Assembly: GCF_014646215.1 (NCBI RefSeq)
Contig: NZ_BMNA01000015.1
Coordinates: 1-64,000 of the forward strand
DNA length: 64,000 nt
Reading direction: 5' to 3'
Source: Nakamurella endophytica
Lineage (GTDB): Bacteria; Actinomycetota; Actinomycetes; Mycobacteriales; Nakamurellaceae
Part shown: positions 7,430 through 17,096 of the stretch, piece by piece
Numbering within the stretch: position 1 is the stretch's first letter
How the letters are laid out: every line of letters begins with the position of its first letter
The notes under the pieces: model-generated
What the model was told of the DNA's origin: nothing
Database searches by the model: none
The model's input: only the letters and a program-made list of their open reading frames with translations
Made by a program: the position numbers and the translations under genes

Positions 7430-10400
7430 TCAAGACACGGACGCTGGTGTGATGGCGGTCCAGCAGATCAGGTAGATGTCGTCGAGTTGCGCTGGCGGCA
7501 GCGGGATCGGCGCCTCCGGTACGGACAGGCCGTACTCCTCCGCGACGTAGGCGATGCGTTCAATCACAGTTCGCGGCGGGCCGTGCGTGGCCGTCTGCAG
7601 GGCTGCGCGGACCGCACGCTGGACGCGAGTGGTGTAGGGCGCCTTTAGCCGGTTGGCGAGGTCGTCTTGCCGTTCACCGAGGTAGGCGCCGTGCTGCTCG
7701 ACGAAGTCAATGGCATCGCGCATGACCTTGGGCAGGGGTGGGGCCAACCGCCCTGGGTCGGTCCGGAGCGACCAGTCCAGGTGGATGTCACGGCGGGCAA
7801 CGTCCCAGGCATCGAAGGCAGCGTCGTACATGCCGTCGGTCAGCTCGCCGGGCGGCGTGGTCTCGTCGCCAGGGTCGGCGTGCGAGAGGCAGGACAGTGT
7901 CTCCCGGATGACCTCGGGAGTCGGCTCGCCGGTGCCGGTGTGCACTGTCCGGATAGTGAGGTCAGCGTGGAGTGGGACGTACCGGTAGAACGGCTTGTCG
8001 TGGTCGCCGACGCGGGCGCAGAACACGAATCCTGGATCGGCGCAGTTCCTGGTGATGCCGGTTCCTGCACCCCAGGGGAGCGCGCGGACGCGGCTCTTGG
8101 TGGTGGGGTTCTTGAAGGCGTTGCTCAGCTGTCGGCGGTACTCCTCGCCGGACAGCGCGGCCGATCCGCCGTCTTCGAACAAGCCTGCCTCTTGGTGCTT
8201 GATCTGTTCGATCATGTCGCGAGTTTCGGTGATGGAGCGTTCCACGGGATCGACGCCGGGCAGGACAGTGCCGACGCCCACCGCTGCGGCGGCCTGCTTG
8301 AGCTTGCGCTGGAGCCGTTCCTCTAGGCCCAGGAGCCGATCGAGATCCTCGTCGGGGAAGAAGCAGCGCATGAAGACCCGGCTGTGGGGTGAGCCGATGC
8401 GGTCGATGCGACCGTGCCGCTGCACGAGCTTCATCGGATTCCAAGGCAGGTCGTAGTTGATGATGTGCCGGGCTTGCTGCAGGTTGACGCCTTCGGCGAG
8501 GACGTCGGTGGTAATCAGCATGTCGTACACGTCGTCCTCGGCGCCGGTTCCCGCGGTGTTCGGTGCGAAACCGGCGATCAGCGCGGTCCGGTCGATCTTG
8601 TCGGGGCCGGACACCAGGGCGTACCGATCGCGGAAGGAGGCCAGGCGTGAATCAGTGATGACGGCGTCCTTGACGGCCGTCTGGATGTACTCGGCGGTGT
8701 CAGTAAAGTAGGTAAACACTAGGACTTTCCGCTTGTTCCTGGTGTCATCCTCTCCGATGCCTTGGTCGTCGGCCTCGGCCGCGATGGTTGCGAGCTGGTC
8801 GATTAGGCGGGCGATTTTAGGGTCGGTCGTGTGGTCCACGTGTCGGACCCGTTTATGCAGCCGCGCCAGCAGGGCGCGATCCGCTTCAACGGCCTCCCGG
8901 AGTTCACCGACGTGGTAGCCGCCAGCGGCGATGGTGCCGTCGTCGTCCTCGAGCTCGGCGAGAAAGTCGGCGGCATCGTCCATGCCGACGGTGACGAAGT
9001 CACGCAGGCTCTCACCGGTCAGGACGTAGCCAGCGTCCAGGGCGTGCAAGAACCGGTCGTGGGATTCTATCATCTTAGCGACGGTCCGGCAGAAGGCGTA
9101 TGCCGAGGACTCGAAGCGCTTGAGCAGTGCGGAGCGGAGGAGTCCGGCGTTCTGGGCTTCATACTGTTCGGGCTCGCCGATACGGCGAAACTGAGACGGC
9201 ACGTAGCGGGCCATGGTGAGCACTTGTCCGAGGTCTTCGAGGATGACGCCGGCGCTGTCGCCCAGGCTGTCGTCGTCCACGTGCGCCCCCAGCGCGGTGG
9301 CCAGGTCGTCGAACACACCTGGCAGCACCCTGGTCAGGTCGTAGTCGACCCGGCGAACCTCACACGTCGGGAAGGAGATCTCCTGATCGACACCGTTGAT
9401 GCGGACCCGGTCACCTCGGTAGTGATTCTTGATGAAGCGTCGGGTGCGGCGCACGGCAGTCGCATCGAGCACATCGAACAGCTGCTGAGCGGTCAGGTCG
9501 TCCGGATCGGTGGCGATGGCCAGGTTGAAGTACTGCCGCAGGGAGGGGATCCCGATGTCGGCGAACGCGTAATCATTGCGCGCGAAGTACATGATCAGGT
9601 TGTAGAGATCTTCTAGGCTGTTGTTAACGGGGGTCGCCGTTAGCAGCACGAGATCCTTGGGCACCGTGGAGTCGACAATCCGGTGGAGTGCCTCGGCGCG
9701 CAACGTGAGGTTGTTGCGGAAGGCGTGGGCCTCGTCGATCACGACCATCGCGTACTCGTCGATGTGCTGCAGCGCGGAGCTCCTCGTGCCGGCGTTGTCG
9801 ATGTTGGACACCAGCTCCTCGAAGGAGATGACGTCGGCGCGAAGATTGGTGTCTCGCAGGAAGCCTGACCAGGTGGAGTCGCGCAGCGTCGCCGGGCAGA
9901 CGATCAGGACCTTCTGCCGCCGCTGGACGGTGGCCTCGTAGATCAGCTCACCCGCCAGGTAGGTCTTGCCCAGGCCGACCTCGTCGGCGATCAGCACGCC
10001 GTTGCGGCGGTCCAGGATCCGCTTGGCCCGCCAGACGCCGTCTGATTGGAAGGCTGTGAGCCCGAGCCGTGAGCCGGCGGTGGCATCGTCAAGGTCCGCG
10101 CCGTAGTTCTCGAACAGCATGCGCAGGAAAATGTCCCACGGCTGGTGGGGCTCCCAGCGTGACCGGTACAGCGAGGCTAGATCGTAGGGCGTCGCCTTCT
10201 CCCACTGTTCGTTGAACCAGTCGACGACCTGCTTGACCGGAGTCGGCTGGTAGTGGCCCAGGTTCAACTCGTTGTTGCGGGCCAGTCCGGCGTAGGTGAA
10301 GTTCGAGGAGCCCGCCAGGACTCCGGTGTTGTCGGTCTCAACGATGAACGCCTTGCCGTGCAAGAAACCCTGCTCGTAGCGCCGCACTTCGACCGCGGGG

Positions 10401-10816
10401 TGTTCCTCAAGCCAGCGCACCAGTCGGCGCGCGGCCGCGTCGGCCTCCCGTGTAAAACCCAAGAGGTTGCGGTCCTCCTGCAGGGCGCGGACGTGTCCCT
10501 CGAGCGCCCGCCGGACCTCCGGGCTTGGCCCACGACGACGCTGCCGCTGCCCCAACGGGCGGATACGGGAGCGTTCGTCGACGTCGACGGGCTCAGCTCC
10601 CAGCAACAGCCGGACGGCGCCGACCTGCTCGAGTTCCTCGGCGAGCAGGTTGAACCCGCCCGGGTTGAAGTACGCGGTCGCGATGGCCAGCGCCGGCGGC
10701 TCGATCCACTTGCCGCGCAGGTACCCCAGCAGCGAGTTGATGGCCGTGGCGACCTGTTGCCCGCTGGACAGGTCGTTGGTCGCGAACTCGGGCCTGATGG
10801 TCGCCGGAACGGTCAT
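7430..10816 (-). CDS. PLD-nuclease/SNF2-type helicase fusion (putative restriction/defence helicase)
   Basis: An 1128-residue protein. Residues ~20-220 resemble a phospholipase D-like nuclease domain with one HKD-type motif (FLHGKAFIVE...GVLAGSSNFT, from about residue 147). A superfamily 2 helicase follows: Walker A GVLIADEVGLGKTYLAG (~280), Walker B VVIDEAHAFRN (~357), motif III LLTATPVNNS, and a C-terminal helicase lobe ending in YDLPWNPMKLVQRHGRIDRI. It starts within the ATGA at the end of the methyltransferase gene (4-bp overlap), so the two should be translated together and act as one system. Pairs of SNF2/PLD helicase and Eco57I-class methyltransferase recall the translocase and methylase parts of DISARM-type or BREX-like systems, but drmA, drmB, pglZ and brxC partners are absent. 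I therefore call it a restriction-like two-gene system without naming a type. Confidence 0.88.
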   Translation of the reverse strand: MTVPATIRPEFATNDLSSGQQVATAINSLLGYLRGKWIEPPALAIATAYFNPGGFNLLAEELEQVGAVRLLLGAEPVDVDERSRIRPLGQRQRRRGPSPEVRRALEGHVRALQEDRNLLGFTREADAAARRLVRWLEEHPAVEVRRYEQGFLHGKAFIVETDNTGVLAGSSNFTYAGLARNNELNLGHYQPTPVKQVVDWFNEQWEKATPYDLASLYRSRWEPHQPWDIFLRMLFENYGADLDDATAGSRLGLTAFQSDGVWRAKRILDRRNGVLIADEVGLGKTYLAGELIYEATVQRRQKVLIVCPATLRDSTWSGFLRDTNLRADVISFEELVSNIDNAGTRSSALQHIDEYAMVVIDEAHAFRNNLTLRAEALHRIVDSTVPKDLVLLTATPVNNSLEDLYNLIMYFARNDYAFADIGIPSLRQYFNLAIATDPDDLTAQQLFDVLDATAVRRTRRFIKNHYRGDRVRINGVDQEISFPTCEVRRVDYDLTRVLPGVFDDLATALGAHVDDDSLGDSAGVILEDLGQVLTMARYVPSQFRRIGEPEQYEAQNAGLLRSALLKRFESSAYAFCRTVAKMIESHDRFLHALDAGYVLTGESLRDFVTVGMDDAADFLAELEDDDGTIAAGGYHVGELREAVEADRALLARLHKRVRHVDHTTDPKIARLIDQLATIAAEADDQGIGEDDTRNKRKVLVFTYFTDTAEYIQTAVKDAVITDSRLASFRDRYALVSGPDKIDRTALIAGFAPNTAGTGAEDDVYDMLITTDVLAEGVNLQQARHIINYDLPWNPMKLVQRHGRIDRIGSPHSRVFMRCFFPDEDLDRLLGLEERLQRKLKQAAAAVGVGTVLPGVDPVERSITETRDMIEQIKHQEAGLFEDGGSAALSGEEYRRQLSNAFKNPTTKSRVRALPWGAGTGITRNCADPGFVFCARVGDHDKPFYRYVPLHADLTIRTVHTGTGEPTPEVIRETLSCLSHADPGDETTPPGELTDGMYDAAFDAWDVARRDIHLDWSLRTDPGRLAPPLPKVMRDAIDFVEQHGAYLGERQDDLANRLKAPYTTRVQRAVRAALQTATHGPPRTVIERIAYVAEEYGLSVPEAPIPLPPAQLDDIYLICWTAITPASVS

Positions 10817-13800
10817 GCCTCGGCTTCCTCATGCGCCGCGTGGTAGGCCGCGGTGACGTTGTCTCGGTGCGCTCGGGGGAGACCCAGTTCCTTGAAGTCC
10901 TTGGCGATGGTGTCGAAGTCGTCCAGGTTGAGACCGTATCCGCGTAGTGTCGCAACCTCAATGTCGGCCAGGAGCCGCGGCACGGGCATCTCGGACAGGT
11001 CGGTGATGCTGGCCGCGGAGCGGGCCAGTACGTCGATGCCTCCGGCGAGCCGCCGGAACCCTTGACGCACCAGGACAGCGGCGACGCGTTCCGCGACGTA
11101 GCTGACGTCTTCCTCGGACCACCCGGGAATTGGTAGCTGGTTGACGACCGGCGCCGTGACGTGACGGTCGACGAAGCGCCGTGACCACCAGTCGAGGGTG
11201 TTGGTGTTGAGCAACCCGAGAAGGGCCAGTCGCGCGTCTTCGGTCGAGTCCGGCGCGTGAGCCACCCCGTGCACGTATCCCGCGTTGGGGAGCAAGCCCG
11301 CTTCCGGCAGGGCAGTCGCGATCACTGTGCGAGTGTCGTCGCTCCGACTGGGGTAACGGAAGACCACTACTGGGTGGCTGGCATCCAGGCGTACGACTCC
11401 GTGGTCAAGGGAGACACCGCGTCGTTTGGCCACGAGCGCTGGGAAATTGGCAATAAATTGTTTGTAGGGCACCGACTCGTCGTAGTTGTATGCGTCGGCG
11501 TGGGCGGTCATCAAGACCTTCCACGCGCCAGCTTCACTAGCATGCTTGGTCAGTCCATTGTCCGGTCCCGAACCGGTGAAGTCCCAACGGGTGTCACTCC
11601 GCCCGGATATCCACCCTCCTTGGACTGAAAGCCGGGCATGTCCTCGCATCTTGTCGAAGACGCGTTTGTCCTCCGCATCGACAAACCAGGGAATGACGTG
11701 GGACTCTGAGTACGTCGCAAGGTCATCGGTCGTCAGGGTGATGGCGTTTTCCTTAGAGGCGGCTTGGATCTGCTCAGCGGTCGTGGCCACCCACACGGCC
11801 ACTGGTGCGTCGGTTCGAGGACCGGCTGCCAACAGAACCACGGCGTACGACTGGTGAATGTCCTCGAACAGCCACTCGGCATGGTTTCTGCCTTGAACAA
11901 CTGCGAGGTCGTGGCTCACGACCAAGTGCTTGCGAAGCTTCTTCCAGCCAGCGAGCACCATGCTCTGACGGGGCAGCACCAGGCCCAAGCGGCCACTGGG
12001 ACGGAGCACCTTGATGGCGCGCTCGAGCATCAGCTGGGCGAGTTCAAGGTGGGTGCCGCCGCGCAGCGGGAAGCCTTCCTTGAAGTAGCTCTGGAGCTCC
12101 TCGCGCTGCTTCTGTTCCGATCGCTCGTGCGCTGCTTCGGTTGGATGTGTCCGACGGAGCTCGTTGATCCTGTCCGTCCGCTTCTTGTCGGGGAGCGCTA
12201 TGAGACCTGGACTGATTCCAACCCAGTACGGGGCCGGTTCCCAGCGGACCTTCTCCCACGGTGGATTGCCCAGGATGACGTCGAATCCGGGCTGCGGCCG
12301 GATGAAGACCTCAGGGAACAGCACGGGCAGGTGCAGCGCGTTGAGCCGCTGCACCGCCGCCTGGGTGCTCGCTTGGTTGCCCAGGGCGACCGCTTCCTCA
12401 GGGCCGGCGGGCAACTTCGCTTCGCCGAGCCGGACGGCGACTGCGCTGTCCAGCAGGGACCGAGCGCCGGCGGCCTCCTGCATCGCCTTGGCGTGGGCGC
12501 GAGAGGACTCTCGGACCTCGGCCTTAGTGGCCTCGGCGGTGCGAGCGACGCGAAGCAGGCGGTCGCGGGCCACCTCCAGGGTCGCCTTGATGCCCTCGGC
12601 GAACAGGCTTTCCTGTCCGGCGGCTGCCCTGGGCTCGAAAACGGTGAGCGCCTCGTCGACCGTGCCCATCCCGGTCAGGCTGTTGCCGACCCGTAGGCCG
12701 TGGTCGAGGGACGACATGGGCAGGCCGGGTACGAAGGTGTGGATCCAGATGGCGAGTCGCGCGAGCTCGACTGCCATTAGGTTGAGGTCCAGGCCGTAGA
12801 TGCATCGGCGGGCGATCTGGCGTCGCAGCAGCATCGACGGTTCGATCTCGATGTGTCCGGCCGCATCGCCAAGGGCCTCCTCGGCGGCGGCGGACAGCCG
12901 GCTCAGTTCATCGGTGACGGCGGGGATGGAGTGCTCGCTGAGGAACTTGGCGAAGCGGTTCTCGATGCGATCGATCGCTGCCACTAGGAAGTGCCCCGAT
13001 CCCATGGCGAGGTCGGCGACGCGGAAGTCAAAGTAGGTTTCGGCAGCGCCTGCGTCATCGCCGGCGTCCAGCATCGACTTGACTTGGGCCAGGTGATCGG
13101 CCAGAGCCGGCTCGAGCGCGGCGTCGAGCAGATGCTCGACCGCGAACGCCTTGGTGAAGTAGGAGCCGGTGGCCTTCCGGTTGCCGGAGGCGTTGTGGAA
13201 GTACACGCCGCCGGCGGGGACGACGACGAGATCCCCCGGCTTCGCAGGTAGATATGTCGCCGTCTTCGCGGCGACGGTGAGGTCGGCTGGCGCGACGGAC
13301 AGCGACGACTCGAGCAGCCCTTCATAGATCGTGCCGAACTCACGGACTGAAAGCGATCGAAAGTCGACCGGCCCGAGATCGCCGTCAGCACCCGTGTCGA
13401 TCAAGAGGGACTTGAGCGCCGGCCCTATCTCGGCGTTGCTCAGCCGCATCTCGCTGATCGCGTGACCAGACGGGTGCATCTCCGGGTCGCTGGCGAACAG
13501 GCCGCCGTTGTAGGCGGGCACGCCCCATTCGCGGTTGCCATCGTCGACGGCCCGCCAGACGGACTGCAGGTCCTCCCAGCGGTCGAAGGAACTGGCGTCG
13601 AACTCGTAATCACCGTCGGTGGAGAACTCGCGCGCGAGGGTCTTGAGAGCCTTGCGGGTGTACCGCGGGTTCCGTTGATACGGCAGCAGGCCGCGGTCCT
13701 CGGCGTAGGCCACGAACAGCAACCGGAACAGGATGATCAAGGTCCGGTGGTAGGCCTCGTGCAGGTCCTGCTCGTTCAGTTCGGCGTTCTGGGCGTTCCG

Positions 13801-14835
13801 CATGGCGTTGGCGACGGCAACCGCCAAGGCGGGGACGACATCGACGTACACGCGGTCGCGCAGTCGCGCTCCCAGCGCGGTGGCGTGGTCGATGGACGCG
13901 GCCAGGATCTCGGCGACAGTGCCGGTGGCATCGAGCGCGGTCGGTGCGAACAGCAGCGGCAGGTAGCCGGCATCCGCCTCGGTGAGCAGGGCCAGGTCGA
14001 GTTCAACGAAGGTCTCCGATTGTCCTTTCCGACCGACGCCGATGTCCGGCCGCGCCGGATAGAGGCGCATTTGGGTCCCCCGCATGACGATGAGCCAGGG
14101 CAGGTTGTACTCCTGGGCGATCGCCAGCCCCTGTGTGACTGGCGAGACCGCCCCGAACCGCACGCCGGGTCGATCGAAAAGCTCCTCCTCGTTGAGCAGG
14201 ACGGCGATTGCCTGGCGGGTCCCGTTGGCCGACAGCACGTGCGCGAGCGAACCGTAGGCCGTGGTGGTGTAGCCGAGTGCAGTGATCAAGGCAGCGCCGG
14301 TCTTGCCCAGCGTTGCCATGCCGCGGGCGCGGGCGGCTGCCCAGTCGACACGGGCAGGGACACCGTGACGCAGCTCGTGGGAGGCGAAGAGCCCTTGGTT
14401 GGTCAGACCAGCGATGAGCTGGTCTTTCGGTCCGACCAAGAGCCGTTGCAACGTCCGCTTAGCGGCGGCCGCAGTGGGCTCCGCCAGTGCAGCAGCACAG
14501 ATCCGCTCGACCTGGCTCAGGTCAAGGCCTCCGATGGCCGCCGGGTCACCGCTGAGTCCGCACACGGTAGCTTGCCATCCGCTGCTGCCCTGATGGGCGA
14601 CCACCAGCAGCACCGGAGCGGCGCGGCGATTCCAGCGTAGTGACCACAGTCGGCGGACATCGTCCATCCTGGGCGGGTTCGGCGAGACGGCGAGGGCGAC
14701 CTCAAGGGCGTCTGAGCCGGCTCCGATGGCGACGCGAAGCGGCTCCAGAGAGCTGGGAACCCCGCTGGGTCGCATCCAGTCAATCTCCTGCGTCTCTGTG
14801 TCGGCCAGGAAGTCATCGATGGAAAACGCTGCCAC
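10813..14835 (-). CDS. Eco57I-class DNA N6-adenine methyltransferase (1340 aa)
   Basis: Large restriction-modification-type methyltransferase. Motif I (DLAMGSGHFLVAAIDRIENR, from about residue 608) binds S-adenosylmethionine. The catalytic motif IV is ILGNPPWEKV (around 857), the NPPY/W form used by N6-adenine methylases. The N-terminal ~550 residues should hold the nuclease-like or scaffold region seen in long Eco57I/PglX relatives, and the C-terminal ~300 residues a target-recognition region (an IPGW motif and a terminal helical part are visible). It begins at a GTG after a ~900-bp gap and overlaps the helicase gene by 4 bp downstream. The length is closer to PglX/DrmMI-type stand-alone methylases than to classical type I HsdM (~500). 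Confidence 0.88.
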   Translation of the reverse strand: MAAFSIDDFLADTETQEIDWMRPSGVPSSLEPLRVAIGAGSDALEVALAVSPNPPRMDDVRRLWSLRWNRRAAPVLLVVAHQGSSGWQATVCGLSGDPAAIGGLDLSQVERICAAALAEPTAAAAKRTLQRLLVGPKDQLIAGLTNQGLFASHELRHGVPARVDWAAARARGMATLGKTGAALITALGYTTTAYGSLAHVLSANGTRQAIAVLLNEEELFDRPGVRFGAVSPVTQGLAIAQEYNLPWLIVMRGTQMRLYPARPDIGVGRKGQSETFVELDLALLTEADAGYLPLLFAPTALDATGTVAEILAASIDHATALGARLRDRVYVDVVPALAVAVANAMRNAQNAELNEQDLHEAYHRTLIILFRLLFVAYAEDRGLLPYQRNPRYTRKALKTLAREFSTDGDYEFDASSFDRWEDLQSVWRAVDDGNREWGVPAYNGGLFASDPEMHPSGHAISEMRLSNAEIGPALKSLLIDTGADGDLGPVDFRSLSVREFGTIYEGLLESSLSVAPADLTVAAKTATYLPAKPGDLVVVPAGGVYFHNASGNRKATGSYFTKAFAVEHLLDAALEPALADHLAQVKSMLDAGDDAGAAETYFDFRVADLAMGSGHFLVAAIDRIENRFAKFLSEHSIPAVTDELSRLSAAAEEALGDAAGHIEIEPSMLLRRQIARRCIYGLDLNLMAVELARLAIWIHTFVPGLPMSSLDHGLRVGNSLTGMGTVDEALTVFEPRAAAGQESLFAEGIKATLEVARDRLLRVARTAEATKAEVRESSRAHAKAMQEAAGARSLLDSAVAVRLGEAKLPAGPEEAVALGNQASTQAAVQRLNALHLPVLFPEVFIRPQPGFDVILGNPPWEKVRWEPAPYWVGISPGLIALPDKKRTDRINELRRTHPTEAAHERSEQKQREELQSYFKEGFPLRGGTHLELAQLMLERAIKVLRPSGRLGLVLPRQSMVLAGWKKLRKHLVVSHDLAVVQGRNHAEWLFEDIHQSYAVVLLAAGPRTDAPVAVWVATTAEQIQAASKENAITLTTDDLATYSESHVIPWFVDAEDKRVFDKMRGHARLSVQGGWISGRSDTRWDFTGSGPDNGLTKHASEAGAWKVLMTAHADAYNYDESVPYKQFIANFPALVAKRRGVSLDHGVVRLDASHPVVVFRYPSRSDDTRTVIATALPEAGLLPNAGYVHGVAHAPDSTEDARLALLGLLNTNTLDWWSRRFVDRHVTAPVVNQLPIPGWSEEDVSYVAERVAAVLVRQGFRRLAGGIDVLARSAASITDLSEMPVPRLLADIEVATLRGYGLNLDDFDTIAKDFKELGLPRAHRDNVTAAYHAAHEEAEA

Positions 14836-15743
14836 GTCGGCGGCCCCCTACTCACTGGAAAAGACGCCCTCGATCTTCTCCCATCGGATGCGACCGGACA
14901 CGTAGGGGCTGCTGATCGCTACCCACTCGGGCGAGCACTGGACCGGTCAGGTCATGGCTGCCCGTCGCAGCGCGGCGGTTGCTCTGGCGTCTATACGTTG
15001 CGGGTGCTGGCGATCTGCGACTGACTACCTCGGGACACCTCAACGACGGGTGCAGCAGGGAACCGAGTCTCGGCGACGCCGAAGTCGATGGGTTCCGCAC
15101 GCCAAGGCAACGGTGAGATTGGAGCCATAGGCGAATCGGGTGTCGCCTGCAACATCAGGACGTCCAGCGGTGGAGGGCGGAGCCGGTCCACATCGTGTTG
15201 ATCCAGTCGACCGTGCGTCGCTAGGTGGCTTCCTCCTCAAGGGTGAGGACGATGTCGCAGGTCATCGCTGCCTGAGCTTGAGCAGGAGCAGCGTCGCGTC
15301 GTCGGTGGGTTCGGGAGTCCAGGGTTCCGCGAAGTCTTGCGACTCGCTTGACCAGATCCGCGGCGAGTGACCCGACAGGCCTCATGTCCCATCGGCGTCG
15401 TGCGCTACCTCAGCGCTACCTCGTCCAGGACGTCCGGATCCGAGAAGCGGACGGACACGAGCTACTGGCACCTCTGCGTATCGAAGTCGGTCGTATGACT
15501 CTGGTTGGGCTCGTCGTCGCAGCGATCTGCCCGATGGCTTGAAGGCGGCCGATCGGCGAGACGGTCAACGGTGACCGGCGTAGCGAGCCAAAGGCTGGCC
15601 GCCTCAATCGGCGTGCCGGTAGGCGACTTGGTACTGCACGAAGCGTGCGGGTGCGATCGTCGGCGGCTCGAGCCAACGGCATGGTCTCTAAAGCGCCTCA
15701 ACGACACCTCAGCCAGTGACCGGCGGTACTAAATGTGAAACAG
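14836..15743. other. 900-bp stretch between defence genes, mostly without intact genes
   Basis: No open frame here has both a ribosome binding site and a family pattern. On the minus strand a short region (15262-15381) reads like the C-terminus of a PP2C/SpoIIE-type phosphatase, with related residues in the neighbouring frame. This suggests decayed coding sequence rather than designed intergenic DNA. Confidence 0.4.
15262..15381 (-). pseudogene. Possible remnant of a PP2C/SpoIIE-like phosphatase gene
   Basis: The minus-strand frame ends with PEPTDDATLLLLKLRQR and a TGA. The DDATLLLL pattern is the metal-binding Asp-Asp plus final strand at the C-terminus of SpoIIE/PP2C phosphatases. The preceding helix-like words ADLVKRVARLRG are found in the next frame over the same DNA, and upstream frames contain several stops, as expected for a frameshifted fragment. 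The match is short and could be chance. Confidence 0.3.
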
Positions 15744-17036
15744 TTACGTACTGCTGCCGTCCTGCTCTTTGTACAACGTCCGGACAAGTTCAAGTACGCG
15801 CACCGCCGCTTCGTCGTCAAGCTGCACGTCCTGGCCGTTGGAAAATCGAGCCTTGACGTTAGCAATGAGCGTGTTTGGATCCTTGCCTTGCCGAATGTCG
15901 AGGAGCGTGTTGCGGGCTCGGCGGATACTGCGGGGGTGACGAAGGTTCTGGTGGACTGCAGCGAGCTGATCTAGTAGCCGGTCGGCAAGGTGCCCATTCA
16001 AAGGCGGTGTAGGTGTGATGGCGGCGGCGATGTCCTCAGCTGCTGGCAGCACTGCGCGCTCGGCGGCTGGCAAGGTGTCGTACGTGTAGGTGGCCACGGC
16101 CATCGGCGAGTTCGCCGAGCCCAGCGCAAATCGAACGACCTCGTCGGTGCCGGAGCTACACACCAGGATCCCCAACGTGGAAGCGTGCTTGTCAGGTCGG
16201 CGCTTTTGCTGGTTGATCGCTCCGACGTAGAACTGCAGCTGACCGAGATGGGCGGGTTCGAACTTGCCGACCTTAAGCTCGACGACAACGTAGCGGAGCT
16301 GCTCCGGATGGAAGAGCAGCAGGTCGATGAAAAACTCGTCGCCGCCGACTTCAATACGGACCTGGCGGCCGACGAACGCGCAGCCGTAGAACTCCAGCAG
16401 CGTGTCTTGCAGCCGGCTCAGTAGACCGTCCTCGAGGTCGCGTTCAGAGGCGCTCGAGTCCAAGCCGAGGAAGTCGAACACGTACGGGTCGCGCAAGATC
16501 TCTCGCGCCTGATCAGCGTCGGCGGCGTCTAGGTGAGCGGGGAAGTTGTTCGGCGCCGCCCCGAGTCGGCTGCGCAGGTCGGTGGCGATGTGGTGTTCCA
16601 AGACCTTGCGGGACCAGCCGTCAACAGCGGAGCGTTGGGCGTACCACTCCCGCTCATGGGGGTCCTGCACCTTGAGCAGCACCGTCACCTGGCCCCAGGG
16701 CAATCGTCCAACAGCCTGTTGGACGATTGCAGGGTCCGGCCATGCAGCCGCAAGTGCCCGCATGGAGAACAGGTTCGATCGGCTCCACCCGCGCTGCTCC
16801 CCGAGCTCTTCTCGCAGGTCTGCCGCCAGGCGGTCAATCACTCGAGTGCCCCAGCCCTGCTCGTGCTGGCGGTCCAGGATCAGTTTGCCGATGCGCCAGT
16901 ACAGCCCGACCAGGTCCGTGTTCGCCGCGCGCACCACACGCAGTCGCGTGGCCAACACGTCTGCCTTAACCTGCGCCAGCAGCTCCGGATAGCCCTCAGG
17001 CAAGACCTCGGACGTCATGACTTCATCGGCTTCCAT
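15744..17036 (-). CDS. DUF1016/YhcG family PDDEXK nuclease
   Basis: YhcG-type protein of 430 residues. The N-terminal DUF1016_N region (PELLAQVKADVLATRLRVVR, then LVGLYWRIGKLIL and RGWSRSNLFSMRALAAAWP) is the winged-helix DNA-binding part. The C-terminal domain holds the PD-(D/E)xK nuclease core: Asp in FFIDLLLFH, then VVVELKVGKFEPAHLGQLQF with Glu-x-Lys. Such proteins are frequent next to restriction-modification genes and on mobile elements, and some act in DNA recombination or defence. Here it precedes the methyltransferase-helicase pair on the same strand and follows a small helix-turn-helix gene by 60 bp, so the last two probably share a transcript. A second ATG six codons in is an alternative start. 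Confidence 0.9.
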   Translation of the reverse strand: MEADEVMTSEVLPEGYPELLAQVKADVLATRLRVVRAANTDLVGLYWRIGKLILDRQHEQGWGTRVIDRLAADLREELGEQRGWSRSNLFSMRALAAAWPDPAIVQQAVGRLPWGQVTVLLKVQDPHEREWYAQRSAVDGWSRKVLEHHIATDLRSRLGAAPNNFPAHLDAADADQAREILRDPYVFDFLGLDSSASERDLEDGLLSRLQDTLLEFYGCAFVGRQVRIEVGGDEFFIDLLLFHPEQLRYVVVELKVGKFEPAHLGQLQFYVGAINQQKRRPDKHASTLGILVCSSGTDEVVRFALGSANSPMAVATYTYDTLPAAERAVLPAAEDIAAAITPTPPLNGHLADRLLDQLAAVHQNLRHPRSIRRARNTLLDIRQGKDPNTLIANVKARFSNGQDVQLDDEAAVRVLELVRTLYKEQDGSST

Positions 17037-17096
17037 GCTTGGTACGGAGCGAGCACATGAGCGCGCACGAGAGGTTCAACCTGGGGGTCTCTTGCC

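Noticed and set aside
7667-8326. Plus-strand open frames inside the helicase gene
   Set aside because: Antisense to a helicase with intact motifs and without ribosome binding sites.
6183-14835. Complete DISARM or BREX system
   Set aside because: The methyltransferase and a helicase are present, but none of the defining partners are encoded in the window.
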